Notes: generated by a model from the letters alone, not told the origin. Counted from the first letter of the stretch, positions 42,289-51,705 are shown. The stretch: 64,000 bases of DNA from Mesorhizobium sp. YIM 152430 (GCF_029210365.1 NZ_JARGES010000027.1:62001-126000), one strand, 5' to 3'. Program-made: numbers and translations.

Positions 42289-45129
42289 ATGTCCAGCCAA
42301 CACCGCGTCGATCTGTCCCGACCCGTCTCGGACGAAGTGCGCAAGACGACCTGCTACATGTGCGCCTGCCGGTGCGGCATTGACGTTCACCTGAAGGACG
42401 GCAAGATCCGCTACATTGAGGGCAACCGGGACCATCCGGTCAACAGGGGCGTGCTCTGCGCCAAGGGCTCGGCCGGCATCATGCAGCACTATGCGCCGGC
42501 GCGGCTTCGGGCGCCGATGCTGCGCACCGGCCCGCGCGGCTCGGGCGAATTCAGGGAAATCTCGTGGGACGAGGCGCTGGCGCTGGCGACCGACTGGCTC
42601 GGTTCCGTTCGTGCGAGCGACCCGAAGAAACTCGCATTCTTCACCGGCCGCGACCAGTCGCAATCGCTGACCGGTTTCTGGGCGCAGCAATTCGGCACGC
42701 CCAACTATGCCGCCCATGGCGGCTTCTGCTCCGTCAACATGGCGGCGGCCGGCATCACCACAATCGGCGGCGCGTTCTGGGAGTTCGGCCAGCCCGACTG
42801 GGACCGCACGAAGCTCTTCATCCTGTTCGGTGTCGCCGAGGACCACGATTCGAACCCGATCAAGATCGGCATCTCGAAAGTGAAGGCGAAGGGCGCGCGC
42901 TTCGTCTCGGTCAATCCGATCCGCACCGGCTATTCGGCGGTTGCCGACAACTGGATCGGCATCCGCCCCGGCACCGATGGTCTCCTGATCCTGTCGCTCA
43001 TCCACGAACTCCTGAAGGCGCGGCGCATCGATGTCGACTATCTGATGCGCTATTCCAACGCGCCCTGGCTGGTGATCGACGCGCCGGGCACTGCCGAACA
43101 CGGCCTTTTCGCCCGCGACAAGGAGGGGTGCCCGCTCGTCTTCGAAACGGTGACGGAACGCGCCGTCCCCTCCGGCTCGAAAGGCGCGCGCCCCGCGCTC
43201 CATGGCCGCTTTACGCTGCCGGACGGCCGCGCCGCGCGCCCATCCTTCGAGCTTCTGGCCGCCGAATATCTCGATCCGAAATACGCCCCGGAGAACGTCG
43301 CAACGCAGACCGGTCTCGACGCCGACACCATTCGCGGCCTCGCCGCCGAAATCGGTCGCGTCGCCTTCGAGGAAACGATCGAGATCCACCAACCCTGGAC
43401 CGACGTGAACGGCCAGCGGCACGAAAGCTTTGTCGGCCGTCCGGTCTCGTTTCACGCCATGCGCGGCATTTCGGCCCATTCCAACGGTTTCCAGACTGCG
43501 CGTGCGCTGCACATGCTTCAGGTGCTGATCGGCGCGATCGACTGCCCCGGCGGCTTCCGCTACGAGCCGCCATACCCCAAGCCCGTCGAAGCCCATCCCC
43601 GCCCGCACGGCAAGGCCGAGCATTTCGGCTCCAACCAGCCGCTCTCCGGCCCGCATCTGGGCTTTCCGCTCGGGCCGGAAGACCTCCTGATCGACGAGGA
43701 CGGCAAGCCAACGCGCATCGACAAGGCATTCTCTTGGGATGCCCCGCTCTCGGCCCACGGCCTGATGCACATGGTCATCGCCAATGCCCATGCCGGCGAT
43801 CCGTACCCCGTCGACGTTCTGTTCCTCTACATGGCCAACATGGCCTGGAACTCGTCGATGAACACGGCCGGCACGATCAGGATGCTGGAGGAAAGGGACG
43901 AGGCGGCCGGCGAATACCGCATTCCGAAGATTATCTATTCCGACGCCTATTCGTCCGAGATGGTCGCCTATGCCGATCTCGTCCTGCCCGATACGACCTA
44001 TCTCGAGCGCCACGACTGCATCTCACTGCTCGATCGGCCGATCTCCGAGCCCGATTCGGTCAACGACGCGATCCGCTGGCCGGTGGTGCAGCCCGACCGT
44101 GACGTGCGCCCGTTCCAGAGCGTCCTGATCGATCTCGGCGCGCGCCTCAAGCTGCCCGGCTTCGTCGACCATCGCGGCAAGGCGCTCTACGCCGACTACG
44201 CCGACTACATCGTCCGTCACGAGCGTCGGCCGGGTATCGGCCCGCTGGCGGGCTTTCGCGGCACTGAGGGAGATCGAGCGGGCAGGGGCGCGGCCAATCT
44301 CGACCAGATCGAGCGCTATATCGAAAACGGCTCCTTCTTCTCCGCGCACATCCCGGCCGACGCGCTCTTTTTCAAGCACGCGAACCAGGCCTATCAGGAC
44401 TTCGCGGTGAAGATGGGCTTCTTCGACAAAGCCCAGCCCGTCACCTTCCAGCTCTATTCGGAAATCCTGCAAAAATTCCGCCTGTCGGCCGAAGGCACGC
44501 GCGCCCCCTTCGCGCCGCAGGAGCACCGCCAGCGCATCCTCGCCAGCTTCACGCCGCTGCCGTCATGGTACATGCCGCTGGAGGAAGCCGGCGTCGACCG
44601 CGACGAATACCCCTATCACGCGATCACCCAGCGCCCGATGGCGATGTACCATTCCTGGGGCTCGATGAACGCCTGGCTGCGCCAGATCCACACCAGGAAT
44701 CCGCTTTACGTCCCCGGTGCGATCTGCGACGCGCACGATCTGAAGGACGGCGACTGGGTCTGGCTCATCTCCCATCACGGCCGCATCAAGGTCGAGATCA
44801 CCCGCTCCAACGTAGTCAATCGCGACACGATCTGGACCTGGAACGCCGTTGGCAAGCGCGGCGGCGCCTGGGCGCTCGACCCGAAATCGCCCGAGGCCCG
44901 CAAGGGCTTCCTGCTCAACCACCTCATCCACGAACTCTTGCCGCCCAAGGGCGATGGAATGCGCTGGTCCAATTCCGACCCGGTCACCGGCCAGGCGGCC
45001 TGGTACGATCTGCGCGTTAGGATCGAGAAGGCCGAGCCGGGAGCGGTGAGCGAACCGCATTTCGCCGAACAGCGACGTGTGGTGCAAGCGCCGGATGAAA
45101 TTCGCTACGGACAGGAGTGGAGCGCATGA
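42289..45129 (+). CDS. soeA: Molybdopterin oxidoreductase, sulfite dehydrogenase catalytic subunit
   Basis: A 946-residue protein from ATG 42289 with AAAAAGG 5 bases upstream; the longer frame is low complexity. The N-terminal iron-sulfur site is Cys22-x2-Cys25-x3-Cys29...Cys57, in T-C-Y-M-C-A-C-R-C-G. Later parts carry the MGD-binding patterns of the DMSO-reductase superfamily. No Tat signal is seen, so it should act on the cytoplasmic face, as SoeABC does. With the SoeB- and SoeC-like genes it oxidises sulfite to sulfate and feeds the quinone pool. Size and gene order match SoeABC. Confidence 0.82.
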   Translation: MSSQHRVDLSRPVSDEVRKTTCYMCACRCGIDVHLKDGKIRYIEGNRDHPVNRGVLCAKGSAGIMQHYAPARLRAPMLRTGPRGSGEFREISWDEALALATDWLGSVRASDPKKLAFFTGRDQSQSLTGFWAQQFGTPNYAAHGGFCSVNMAAAGITTIGGAFWEFGQPDWDRTKLFILFGVAEDHDSNPIKIGISKVKAKGARFVSVNPIRTGYSAVADNWIGIRPGTDGLLILSLIHELLKARRIDVDYLMRYSNAPWLVIDAPGTAEHGLFARDKEGCPLVFETVTERAVPSGSKGARPALHGRFTLPDGRAARPSFELLAAEYLDPKYAPENVATQTGLDADTIRGLAAEIGRVAFEETIEIHQPWTDVNGQRHESFVGRPVSFHAMRGISAHSNGFQTARALHMLQVLIGAIDCPGGFRYEPPYPKPVEAHPRPHGKAEHFGSNQPLSGPHLGFPLGPEDLLIDEDGKPTRIDKAFSWDAPLSAHGLMHMVIANAHAGDPYPVDVLFLYMANMAWNSSMNTAGTIRMLEERDEAAGEYRIPKIIYSDAYSSEMVAYADLVLPDTTYLERHDCISLLDRPISEPDSVNDAIRWPVVQPDRDVRPFQSVLIDLGARLKLPGFVDHRGKALYADYADYIVRHERRPGIGPLAGFRGTEGDRAGRGAANLDQIERYIENGSFFSAHIPADALFFKHANQAYQDFAVKMGFFDKAQPVTFQLYSEILQKFRLSAEGTRAPFAPQEHRQRILASFTPLPSWYMPLEEAGVDRDEYPYHAITQRPMAMYHSWGSMNAWLRQIHTRNPLYVPGAICDAHDLKDGDWVWLISHHGRIKVEITRSNVVNRDTIWTWNAVGKRGGAWALDPKSPEARKGFLLNHLIHELLPPKGDGMRWSNSDPVTGQAAWYDLRVRIEKAEPGAVSEPHFAEQRRVVQAPDEIRYGQEWSA

Positions 45130-45887
45130 CCTCCCTCCCATCGCTTCCCACACCGAAGAAACTCGGTCTCGTCATCGACCTCGACGTCTGCGTTGGCTGC
45201 CATGCCTGCGTCATCTCCTGCAAGGAGTGGAATACCGGCGGCTACGGCGCGGCCCTGTCCGACCAGGACCCCTACGGTGCCGACGTCTCCGGCACCTTCC
45301 TCAACCGGATTCATTCCTTCGAAGTCTTGCCGGAAGGCGCTGAAAAGATTGGCGAAACCGGTGATGCGCGCATCGTCCATTTCCCCAAATCCTGCCTCCA
45401 TTGCGAGGATGCGCCCTGCGTCACCGTCTGCCCCACCGGCGCGTCCTACAAGCGCTCGGACGACGGTATCGTGCTCGTCGACGAGGACATGTGCATCGGT
45501 TGCGGCCTGTGCGCCTGGGCCTGTCCCTATGGCGCTCGAGAAATGGACCTCGCTGCCGGCGTCATGAAGAAATGCACGCTCTGCGTCGACCGCATCTACA
45601 ACGAGACCATCGCCGAAATCGACCGCGTCCCGTCCTGCGTGCGAACCTGCCCCGCCAACGCCCGCCATTATGGCGACCTCGCCGATCCGCAGTCACACGT
45701 CTCGAAAATGGTCGCCGCGCGCGACGGCTTCGACCTGATGCCGGAGCAGGGCACGAAACCGGTCAACAAATACTTGCCCCCCCGTGCGCGCACCGCCCTT
45801 GCCGAAAGCGCGATTCCGCTCGCGGAGAACTCCGCCGGCGCATCCGGTTTTTTTGCCTGGCTCGATGGAATGCTGGAGCGGATTTGA
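45126..45887 (+). CDS. soeB: Iron-sulfur electron transfer subunit
   Basis: A 253-residue ferredoxin-type protein, starting at ATG 45126 in an ATGA overlap with soeA. AGGAGTGGAG lies upstream. Four cysteine clusters are seen: C-V-G-C-H-A-C-V-I-S-C (22-32), C-L-H-C-E-D-A-P-C, C-I-G-C-G-L-C-A-W-A-C-P, and C-T-L-C...C-V-R-T-C-P. It relays electrons from the molybdenum subunit to the membrane subunit. The fourth cluster is complete, so four [4Fe-4S] centres are expected. Confidence 0.88.
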   Translation: MTSLPSLPTPKKLGLVIDLDVCVGCHACVISCKEWNTGGYGAALSDQDPYGADVSGTFLNRIHSFEVLPEGAEKIGETGDARIVHFPKSCLHCEDAPCVTVCPTGASYKRSDDGIVLVDEDMCIGCGLCAWACPYGAREMDLAAGVMKKCTLCVDRIYNETIAEIDRVPSCVRTCPANARHYGDLADPQSHVSKMVAARDGFDLMPEQGTKPVNKYLPPRARTALAESAIPLAENSAGASGFFAWLDGMLERI

Positions 45888-45888
45888 G

Positions 45889-46821
45889 ATGCACCCAGCC
45901 CTCTCCATCATCGTCTTCACCACCCTGTCGGGCATGGGTTACGGCCTCGCAGCGCTGCTCGGCCTCGGCCTCTTCGACCCTGCCGCCCTCGCGACCAAGA
46001 TCGGCTATGTCCTCGCTCTGGCCCTCATCGCCGGCGGGCTGGTTTCTTCCACACTCCACCTCGGCAACCCGCAACGCGCTTGGCGCGCACTGTCCCAATG
46101 GCGCACGAGTTGGCTGTCGCGCGAGGGCGTCCTGGCGATCCTCGCTTTCATCCCTCTGACGATCTGCGCCTATGCCGCGATTTTTCACGACCGTCATCTC
46201 ATCCTGCCCGGTCTCGCTGCTGCGGGCCTGGGCCTCGTCACCGTCTATTGCACCGCGATGATCTACGGCTCGCTGAAGACCGTCCAGCTATGGTCGCAGC
46301 GCCTGACGCCCGTCACCTATCTGCTCTTCGCTCTTGCCAGCGGCGCGACGCTGGGCACGCTTCTGGCCGTCTCGGGCGCGGCGCAGCCATGGCTGATTGC
46401 GTTTCTCGCCGTCTCGTTCACGGTCGCCGCCTGGCTGGCAAAGCGCCGCTGGCGGAACGATGGCAAGGCTCTGGCTCCGCTTTCGACGCCGGAAACCGCG
46501 ACCGGCCTCGGCTCGATCGGCCGCGTGCGGCTCTTCGAGCGGCCGCATATCAACGACAATTACCTGACCCGCGAAATGGGCTTTCAGGTCGCCCGCAAGC
46601 ACGCCGACAAGCTGTTCGGCATCGCGATCCTGCTTGGCGGGTTGATCCCGGCGGCGCTCGTCGTCGTCGCAGCGCTTGCCGCAGGCGCGATGGGCCCCGG
46701 TCTGACGGCTTTTCTGGCGGCTTTTCTGGCCGTGCTGTCGCATTATGCGGGTGTCTTCGTCGAGCGCTGGCTCTTCTTCGCCGAGGCCCGCCACGCCGTC
46801 ATGAACTATTACGGCCGCTGA
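45889..46821 (+). CDS. soeC: Membrane anchor subunit (DmsC/NrfD type)
   Basis: A 310-residue protein with about eight membrane segments from ATG 45889, immediately after the soeB stop. It has H-L-G-N-P-Q-R-A-W-R-A-L-S-Q-W-R-T-S-W-L-S-R-E, the DmsC-family motif. It takes electrons from SoeB and reduces quinone. The gene ends the operon; a repeat follows. Without it the complex would be soluble, so presence of all three subunits supports a quinone-linked enzyme. Confidence 0.82.
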   Translation: MHPALSIIVFTTLSGMGYGLAALLGLGLFDPAALATKIGYVLALALIAGGLVSSTLHLGNPQRAWRALSQWRTSWLSREGVLAILAFIPLTICAYAAIFHDRHLILPGLAAAGLGLVTVYCTAMIYGSLKTVQLWSQRLTPVTYLLFALASGATLGTLLAVSGAAQPWLIAFLAVSFTVAAWLAKRRWRNDGKALAPLSTPETATGLGSIGRVRLFERPHINDNYLTREMGFQVARKHADKLFGIAILLGGLIPAALVVVAALAAGAMGPGLTAFLAAFLAVLSHYAGVFVERWLFFAEARHAVMNYYGR

Positions 46822-46860
46822 GGCAGTTCCGTGGCTCGATGTGCCGAAAACGGTGGCTTT

Positions 46861-46950
46861 CGAGAACCGGAGCGGAGTGTACATTTGGGTACATGAGCAC
46901 CGGAAGCGCAGGAAGACGCCGTTTGCAGGTCATCGAGCCGCGAATCTCAG
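46861..46950. repeat. Second copy of the 35469 element family, downstream of soeC
   Basis: A module at 46904-46950 matches 35504-35550 at about 35 of 47 positions. Just before it, TGTAC-ATTTGG-GTACA (46878-46893) is a palindrome. Its right end supplies the TGA of the lpxXL gene. Confidence 0.7.
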
Positions 46951-47888
46951 TCCGACCAGCGCTTGTGGAACCACATCCATTGCCCCGGATGCTCGCGCAC
47001 CCAGCCCTCGACGATGTCGTTCATCATCTGGCAGCTTGCGTGAATGTCGATCGCGCCGGACGCATTGCGCGGGAATTCTATCTTCTCTTGAAGTTCCAGC
47101 CGGAACGTATTGTCGGGCAAACGGATCGAGCGCGCCGGATAGACGTCGCATTCGAACTGACGGGCGAGCTTCGGCACCAGCGGGTTCGTGCGGCATTCGC
47201 GGCCGAAGAAACTCGTCTTCTGGCCCTTGTGGAATTTCTGGTCGACGAGCACGCCGATGTTTCCGTCTCGGTCCAGAACCCGCGCGAGCGCGAAGGCGGC
47301 GCCGGCGCGTGAGGCCAGCAATTCGCCCATCGTGTCGCGCCGCGTGTTGAAGACATATTCGGCCATGTAGGGATTGTTCGGCGCGCGGAAGAGGGCGGTC
47401 ACCGGCAGGTCGTAGGCCATCGCCGCCACCGGCAGCAGCTCGAAATTCCCCGAATGGGCGGTGAAGATGATGTGCGGGCGCTTTTCCTCGCGGATGCGCA
47501 GGAAAATCTCCTCGCCGATCACTTCGACGCGGTTTGGTGCCTTGCCGGGCTCATGGTCGAAGATCTGGTCGAGGAAGATGTATTCCGCAGCCAGCCGGGC
47601 CATGTTGCCCCACATGTCCGAGGCGATCGCCTGGATTTCGGCTTCGGATTTTTCGGGATAGGCGCGTTTCAGATTGTTGACCGCGACGCGATGCCGGCCG
47701 AATTTCGGCCCCAGCCTGCGTGCCGTCCGGTCGGCGAAGTCGAGCGCCTTGTCAGCCGGCAGTTTGCGCAGACCCCACATCGCCGCCATCGCCAGCCGCG
47801 CCGTTGTCCAGTATTCCGCCTGTTTCAGCGCGCCGGCCGACTTGTAGACCAGCGGCCGCAGGAATGCCGGCAGCCTGTCGCCCTTCAT
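46947..47888 (-). CDS. lpxXL: Very-long-chain acyltransferase of lipid A biosynthesis
   Basis: A 313-residue LpxL/HtrB-family protein from ATG 47888, overlapping the dehydrogenase stop by 4 bases. It has the acyltransferase motif A-H-S-G-N-F-E-L-L and later D-Q-K-F-H-K-G and F-F-G-R-E-C-R-T-N. It should transfer the long hydroxy fatty acid from AcpXL to the lipid A precursor at the membrane. It is the last gene of the acpXL operon in rhizobia, as here. The stop codon lies in the repeat. Confidence 0.88.
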   Translation of the reverse strand: MKGDRLPAFLRPLVYKSAGALKQAEYWTTARLAMAAMWGLRKLPADKALDFADRTARRLGPKFGRHRVAVNNLKRAYPEKSEAEIQAIASDMWGNMARLAAEYIFLDQIFDHEPGKAPNRVEVIGEEIFLRIREEKRPHIIFTAHSGNFELLPVAAMAYDLPVTALFRAPNNPYMAEYVFNTRRDTMGELLASRAGAAFALARVLDRDGNIGVLVDQKFHKGQKTSFFGRECRTNPLVPKLARQFECDVYPARSIRLPDNTFRLELQEKIEFPRNASGAIDIHASCQMMNDIVEGWVREHPGQWMWFHKRWSD

Positions 47889-48913
47889 GACACGCGCAGG
47901 ATGATCTTGCCGAACACGTCGCGGCCTTCCATGCGCTCCAGCGCGCGGCCGATGCCGTCGAAATCGACTTCCGTGTCGATGACGGGCGCAACCTGGCCGG
48001 TTGCCATTTTCTGCATCGCGTCCGCCATGTTCTCCATCCGGCAGCCGAACGAGCCGAATATCTTGAGTTGCTGCTGGAAGAGCTGCATCAGGTTCATCGA
48101 TGTCGAGACGCCCGAGGTCGAGCCGCATGTCACGAGCCGTCCGCCGCGCTTCAGGCACAGCATCGAGCCCGCCCAGGTGTCGGCCCCGACATGCTCGAAC
48201 ACGACGTCGACGCCCTTCTTCTTGGTGATCTTGCGCACCGCGCCCTCGAAGCGGTCGGTGCGGTAGTTGATGACGTGGTCGGCGCCGAGCGCCTTGGCCG
48301 GTTCGATCTTGCCGTCGGACCCGACCGTGGTGATGATCGTGCAGCCCATGCGCCGGGCAAGCTGGATCGCCGCCGAACCGATGCCGGACCCGCCGGCATG
48401 GATCAGGATAGTCTCTCCGGGCTGAAGCTTGGCATTGTCGAACAGCATATGCTCGACCGTGCCGAAGGTGACGGGCGCGACTGCCGCGCCGATTTCCGTG
48501 ACGCCGGGCGGGGCGGGGACGAGCAGCCGCGCCGGCAGGTTCATGTATTCCTGCGCAAAGCCGTCGAGATGGAAGCCGTGAACGCCGGAGACGTTCTCGC
48601 ATAGATTGTCGCGCTTCTCGCGGCACGCCTTGCAAAGCCCGCAGGTGCGCGCGCCGTAGATCGAGACGAGTTGGCCTTCGCGCAAATTCGATACGCCCGG
48701 TCCGACCGCGACGACCTCGCCCGAAGCTTCCGCACCCACGGTCAGCGGCATCTTCCGCTTTGCGAACGCCATGCCCCGCCAGCCCCACACGTCGATATGA
48801 TTGAGCGCGACGGCGCGGATGCGCAGCGTCACCTCGCCCTGGCCGGGCGCTTGGGGCTCGGCAATATCGACGGTTTCGAGGCGGCGATCCTCGATCAGTT
48901 GCAATGCGCGCAT
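47885..48913 (-). CDS. adh2XL: Zinc-type alcohol dehydrogenase of the VLCFA cluster
   Basis: A 342-residue MDR-family protein. The structural zinc site is the C-G-L-C-K-A-C...C cluster (near residues 91-105), and the Rossmann motif is H-A-G-G-S-G-I-G-S. In the acpXL cluster of rhizobia the enzyme is thought to act in elongation, as an enoyl or alcohol reductase, but the reaction is not proven. It lies between fabF1XL-like and lpxXL-like genes, the standard order. Confidence 0.85.
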   Translation of the reverse strand: MRALQLIEDRRLETVDIAEPQAPGQGEVTLRIRAVALNHIDVWGWRGMAFAKRKMPLTVGAEASGEVVAVGPGVSNLREGQLVSIYGARTCGLCKACREKRDNLCENVSGVHGFHLDGFAQEYMNLPARLLVPAPPGVTEIGAAVAPVTFGTVEHMLFDNAKLQPGETILIHAGGSGIGSAAIQLARRMGCTIITTVGSDGKIEPAKALGADHVINYRTDRFEGAVRKITKKKGVDVVFEHVGADTWAGSMLCLKRGGRLVTCGSTSGVSTSMNLMQLFQQQLKIFGSFGCRMENMADAMQKMATGQVAPVIDTEVDFDGIGRALERMEGRDVFGKIILRVS

Positions 48914-48943
48914 GGTCTCTTCCGTATTGATATCGGAGCGGAG

Positions 48944-50212
48944 CTAGAACGCTTCGCGCGCCATGACAAGACAAGTGTTTTGCCCGCCGAAGCCGAACGA
49001 GTTCGACAAAACGGTCTTCACGTCCGCCGACCGCTTGGCGTTCGGCACCACGTCGAGGTCGATGGCGGGGTCGGGATTGTCGTAATTGATAGTCGGCGGC
49101 AGCACGCCTTCGCGCATCGTCATCAGTGAAAACGCGGCCTCGATCGCCCCGGCGGCGGAGAGTGTATGCCCGATCATCGACTTGTTCGAGGAGACCGGCA
49201 TCCGCTTAAGGTTCTCGCCGAAAACCGTCGAAAGCGACAGATGCTCCATCTTGTCGTTCTCCGGTGTCGAGGTGCCATGAGCATTCACATAGGAGATGCC
49301 ATCCTGTCCAAGTCCGGCATCCTCGAGCGCAGCGCGGATCGCGCCGATGGCCGGCGAGCCGTCGGGCTTGGAGCGGGTGCGGTGGAAATCATCGGCCTTT
49401 TCGCCGCAGCCGCGCAAAATACCGAGCACCGTCGCTCCGCGCCGCGTGGCGCTTTCGAGCGATTCCAGCACAAGCGCGGCCGATCCCTCGGCCAGCACGA
49501 AGCCGTCGCGATCCTTCGAGAAGGGCTTGGATGCCTTGGTCGGGTCGTCGTTGGCAGTGGACAAGGCCGAGAGCAGCGAGAACCGGATCAGCGCTTCGGC
49601 CGTCGCCGAACCGTCGGCGCCGACGGCCAGTGCCCGCTCGCACTCGCCGCGCCGGATCGCCTCGACGCCGAGTTGGATCGCCGTCGCGCCCGAGGCGCAG
49701 GCGGTCGACAACGTGATCGGGAGGCCGCGTGCTCCGTATTTTTCGGCGAGCCGGTCGGCGATGGTTGCGAATTGCGCCTCGTCGAAAATCTCGGCGGTGA
49801 GCTTCTCGCGGGCGACCTTCAAGAGGCGCTGATATCCCTGTTCATCGTTCGACGAGGCATAGAGCGAAAGCCGGTCCTGCCAGCCGAGTTCGACCGGCGG
49901 CGAGGCGAGGAAGAGCGGTCCGTCGAACCGGCCGCGTGCAATGCCCGACATGCCGACGGCCTCGTCGGCGGCAAGATCGGCCAGTTCCTGCGTCAGCGCG
50001 GATGCGCCTTCCTTGCTGGAAGCCAGATAGTCGACCGTGCCGGAGATCGTCGTCGCCAGATGATCGGTCGGAAAGCGCGTGATCGGGTGGATACCCGACC
50101 GGCCGGACGTCAGCGCCGTCCAGTTCGCGTCGATCCCCTGGCCGAGCGAGGTCACGACGCCGATGCCGGTGACGGCGACGATGGGGCGCCCAAGATGATC
50201 GGTGGTCTTCAC
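48944..50212 (-). CDS. fabF1XL: Ketoacyl-ACP synthase of the VLCFA cluster, catalytically complete
   Basis: A 422-residue KAS protein with the full triad: Cys172 in S-T-A-C-A-S-G, His312 in N-A-H-G-T-S-T-P and His349 in M-I-G-H-T-L-S. It is close to FabF in length. It should carry out the condensation steps that elongate AcpXL-bound chains to about C28. It is followed by the dehydrogenase gene and preceded by a partner with a damaged active site, 11 bases away. Confidence 0.88.
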   Translation of the reverse strand: MKTTDHLGRPIVAVTGIGVVTSLGQGIDANWTALTSGRSGIHPITRFPTDHLATTISGTVDYLASSKEGASALTQELADLAADEAVGMSGIARGRFDGPLFLASPPVELGWQDRLSLYASSNDEQGYQRLLKVAREKLTAEIFDEAQFATIADRLAEKYGARGLPITLSTACASGATAIQLGVEAIRRGECERALAVGADGSATAEALIRFSLLSALSTANDDPTKASKPFSKDRDGFVLAEGSAALVLESLESATRRGATVLGILRGCGEKADDFHRTRSKPDGSPAIGAIRAALEDAGLGQDGISYVNAHGTSTPENDKMEHLSLSTVFGENLKRMPVSSNKSMIGHTLSAAGAIEAAFSLMTMREGVLPPTINYDNPDPAIDLDVVPNAKRSADVKTVLSNSFGFGGQNTCLVMAREAF

Positions 50213-50223
50213 GGCGATCTCCT

Positions 50224-51411
50224 CTATGCCCGCGTCAGCATGGCCGCGCCCTCGAAGCGATTGTAGCCGATCGCCGTCGCCACCGCCTTGTCAGGCTCCA
50301 CGCGGGCTGCGACTTCGTTCTCGGCATCGAAGGGCGGGTAGGCGGCATTGTTCGACAAGGCCAGCGCCGCAAGCGCGATGGCGAAGGGGAACTGCGCTTC
50401 CTTCATGTGGCCGGTGAGCGTGGAGAAGGCGCGCACGGCATGGCTGCCCTGCTCGCGCAGCGCCTGGCGTTCGGCGCCTGTCGCGGCATGGGCACCCGAT
50501 GCGCCGGAAATCACGAGTTCGGTTCCAGCGAAAGCGGGCAGGGTCCGCAACAGACCGGAGACGGCCGCCGCAAGGTCGTTGTCATCGCGCCGCGCCCGGC
50601 CGGACGCGACGGCGTCGATCCGCGCATAGGCTTTGCGGCCGCGAGCCTCGGCATGTTCGCGCGATTCGAGCACGAGGAACGCGCCGCCCGAACCGGTGAT
50701 GACGCCGCCGCCATCATTCGCGCCGCGCTGCCAGACGGATTTCCAGCGCTTGCGATGGAGATGCCCGCCAAGTTCGTAGCCGAGCAGCATGTCGGGATGT
50801 TCGGTCTGGAACGCGCCGCCGACGAGAACATGCGTCGACTGGCCGGAACGGATGCGCGCCGCCGCCGTCTCGATCGCCGAAACGCCCGCGCCTTCCTCGC
50901 CCATGAAGGTGCGCGATGAGCCGGTGACCTTGTGGACGATGGAGATGTTACCGGCCAGAAGGTTCGAAAGCTGGGCAAGGAAGAGCGTCGGTCGCAGTTC
51001 GGTCGTCAGCTTCTCGTTGAGCAGCAATTCGTGGTCGTTTCGCGTGCGCGAGGCTTCCAGAATGATCTCGTCCACCGAAACGTCGCGCTCGCCGCCGCCG
51101 GCGGCCACCACCATGTCCATCGAGGCGCACAGTGCCTCGTCATCCTTGATGCCGGCGTCGGCCAGCGCCAATCCGGCCGTGTAGGTGCCGAGCCGTTGCC
51201 AGGTTTCCATCTGCCGCTGGTCCCCGCGTTTGGGAATCTGCTGGCTCCAGTCCATTTCGGGCAGGGGGTGGATCGTATAGGGCGAAAACCGCTCGCCGTC
51301 ATAGACAGGCTTTGCACTGCCGGAAGACAGTGCAGACCAGTGCGTCTCCGCCCCTTCGCCGAGGCAGGAAACGAGGCCGATGCCGGTGATGACGACGTCG
51401 TTGGCGCTCAT
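50224..51411 (-). CDS. fabF2XL: Ketosynthase-like partner without catalytic cysteine
   Basis: A 395-residue KAS-fold protein. In the place of the active cysteine it has M-G-E-E-G-A-G (residues 170-176), so Glu replaces Cys. The N-A-H-G-T region has become I-S-G-A-S-G, and only the final His335 in T-G-H-M-K-E remains. It thus resembles chain-length factors, the inactive halves of type II ketosynthase pairs. It is next to the intact ketosynthase and 12 bases after acpXL. A role in setting chain length is an inference from this pairing. Confidence 0.82.
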   Translation of the reverse strand: MSANDVVITGIGLVSCLGEGAETHWSALSSGSAKPVYDGERFSPYTIHPLPEMDWSQQIPKRGDQRQMETWQRLGTYTAGLALADAGIKDDEALCASMDMVVAAGGGERDVSVDEIILEASRTRNDHELLLNEKLTTELRPTLFLAQLSNLLAGNISIVHKVTGSSRTFMGEEGAGVSAIETAAARIRSGQSTHVLVGGAFQTEHPDMLLGYELGGHLHRKRWKSVWQRGANDGGGVITGSGGAFLVLESREHAEARGRKAYARIDAVASGRARRDDNDLAAAVSGLLRTLPAFAGTELVISGASGAHAATGAERQALREQGSHAVRAFSTLTGHMKEAQFPFAIALAALALSNNAAYPPFDAENEVAARVEPDKAVATAIGYNRFEGAAMLTRA

Positions 51412-51423
51412 TTCAGATCGGCC

Positions 51424-51705
51424 TCAGGCGGCCTTGGCGGCGACGAGTTGGTCGATCTTTGCGCAAAGGTTTTCCATGACGAAGTATTCTTCGGTCGTCG
51501 CCTTGCCTTCGTTGACTTCCTGCGTCCACTTCTCGAGCGGAATCTTGATGCCGAATTCCTTGTCGATCGCGAAGACGATGTCGAGGAAGTCGAGCGAATC
51601 GATGCCGAGATCGTCGATGGTGTGGCTCTTCGGCGTGATGGTCTCGCGATCGATCTCGCTCGTTTCGGCGATGATGTCGGCAACCTTGTCGAAAGTGGAT
51701 GTCAC
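51424..51705 (-). CDS. acpXL: Acyl carrier protein for very-long-chain fatty acids
   Basis: A 93-residue acyl carrier protein with Ser37 in G-I-D-S-L-D for 4'-phosphopantetheine. It has the four-helix ACP pattern and is longer than housekeeping AcpP, as AcpXL is. It carries the 27-hydroxyoctacosanoate chain. It starts the cluster; the next gene is 12 bases away and no fabZXL-like dehydratase lies between, although rhizobial clusters often have one there. The 125 bases upstream show no clear promoter boxes. Confidence 0.92.
   Translation of the reverse strand: MTSTFDKVADIIAETSEIDRETITPKSHTIDDLGIDSLDFLDIVFAIDKEFGIKIPLEKWTQEVNEGKATTEEYFVMENLCAKIDQLVAAKAA

Noticed and set aside
46947-48974. A 675-codon frame joining lpxXL to an upstream stretch
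   Set aside because: Only the part from ATG 47888 is LpxXL. The upstream part is a frame-shadow of the dehydrogenase gene.
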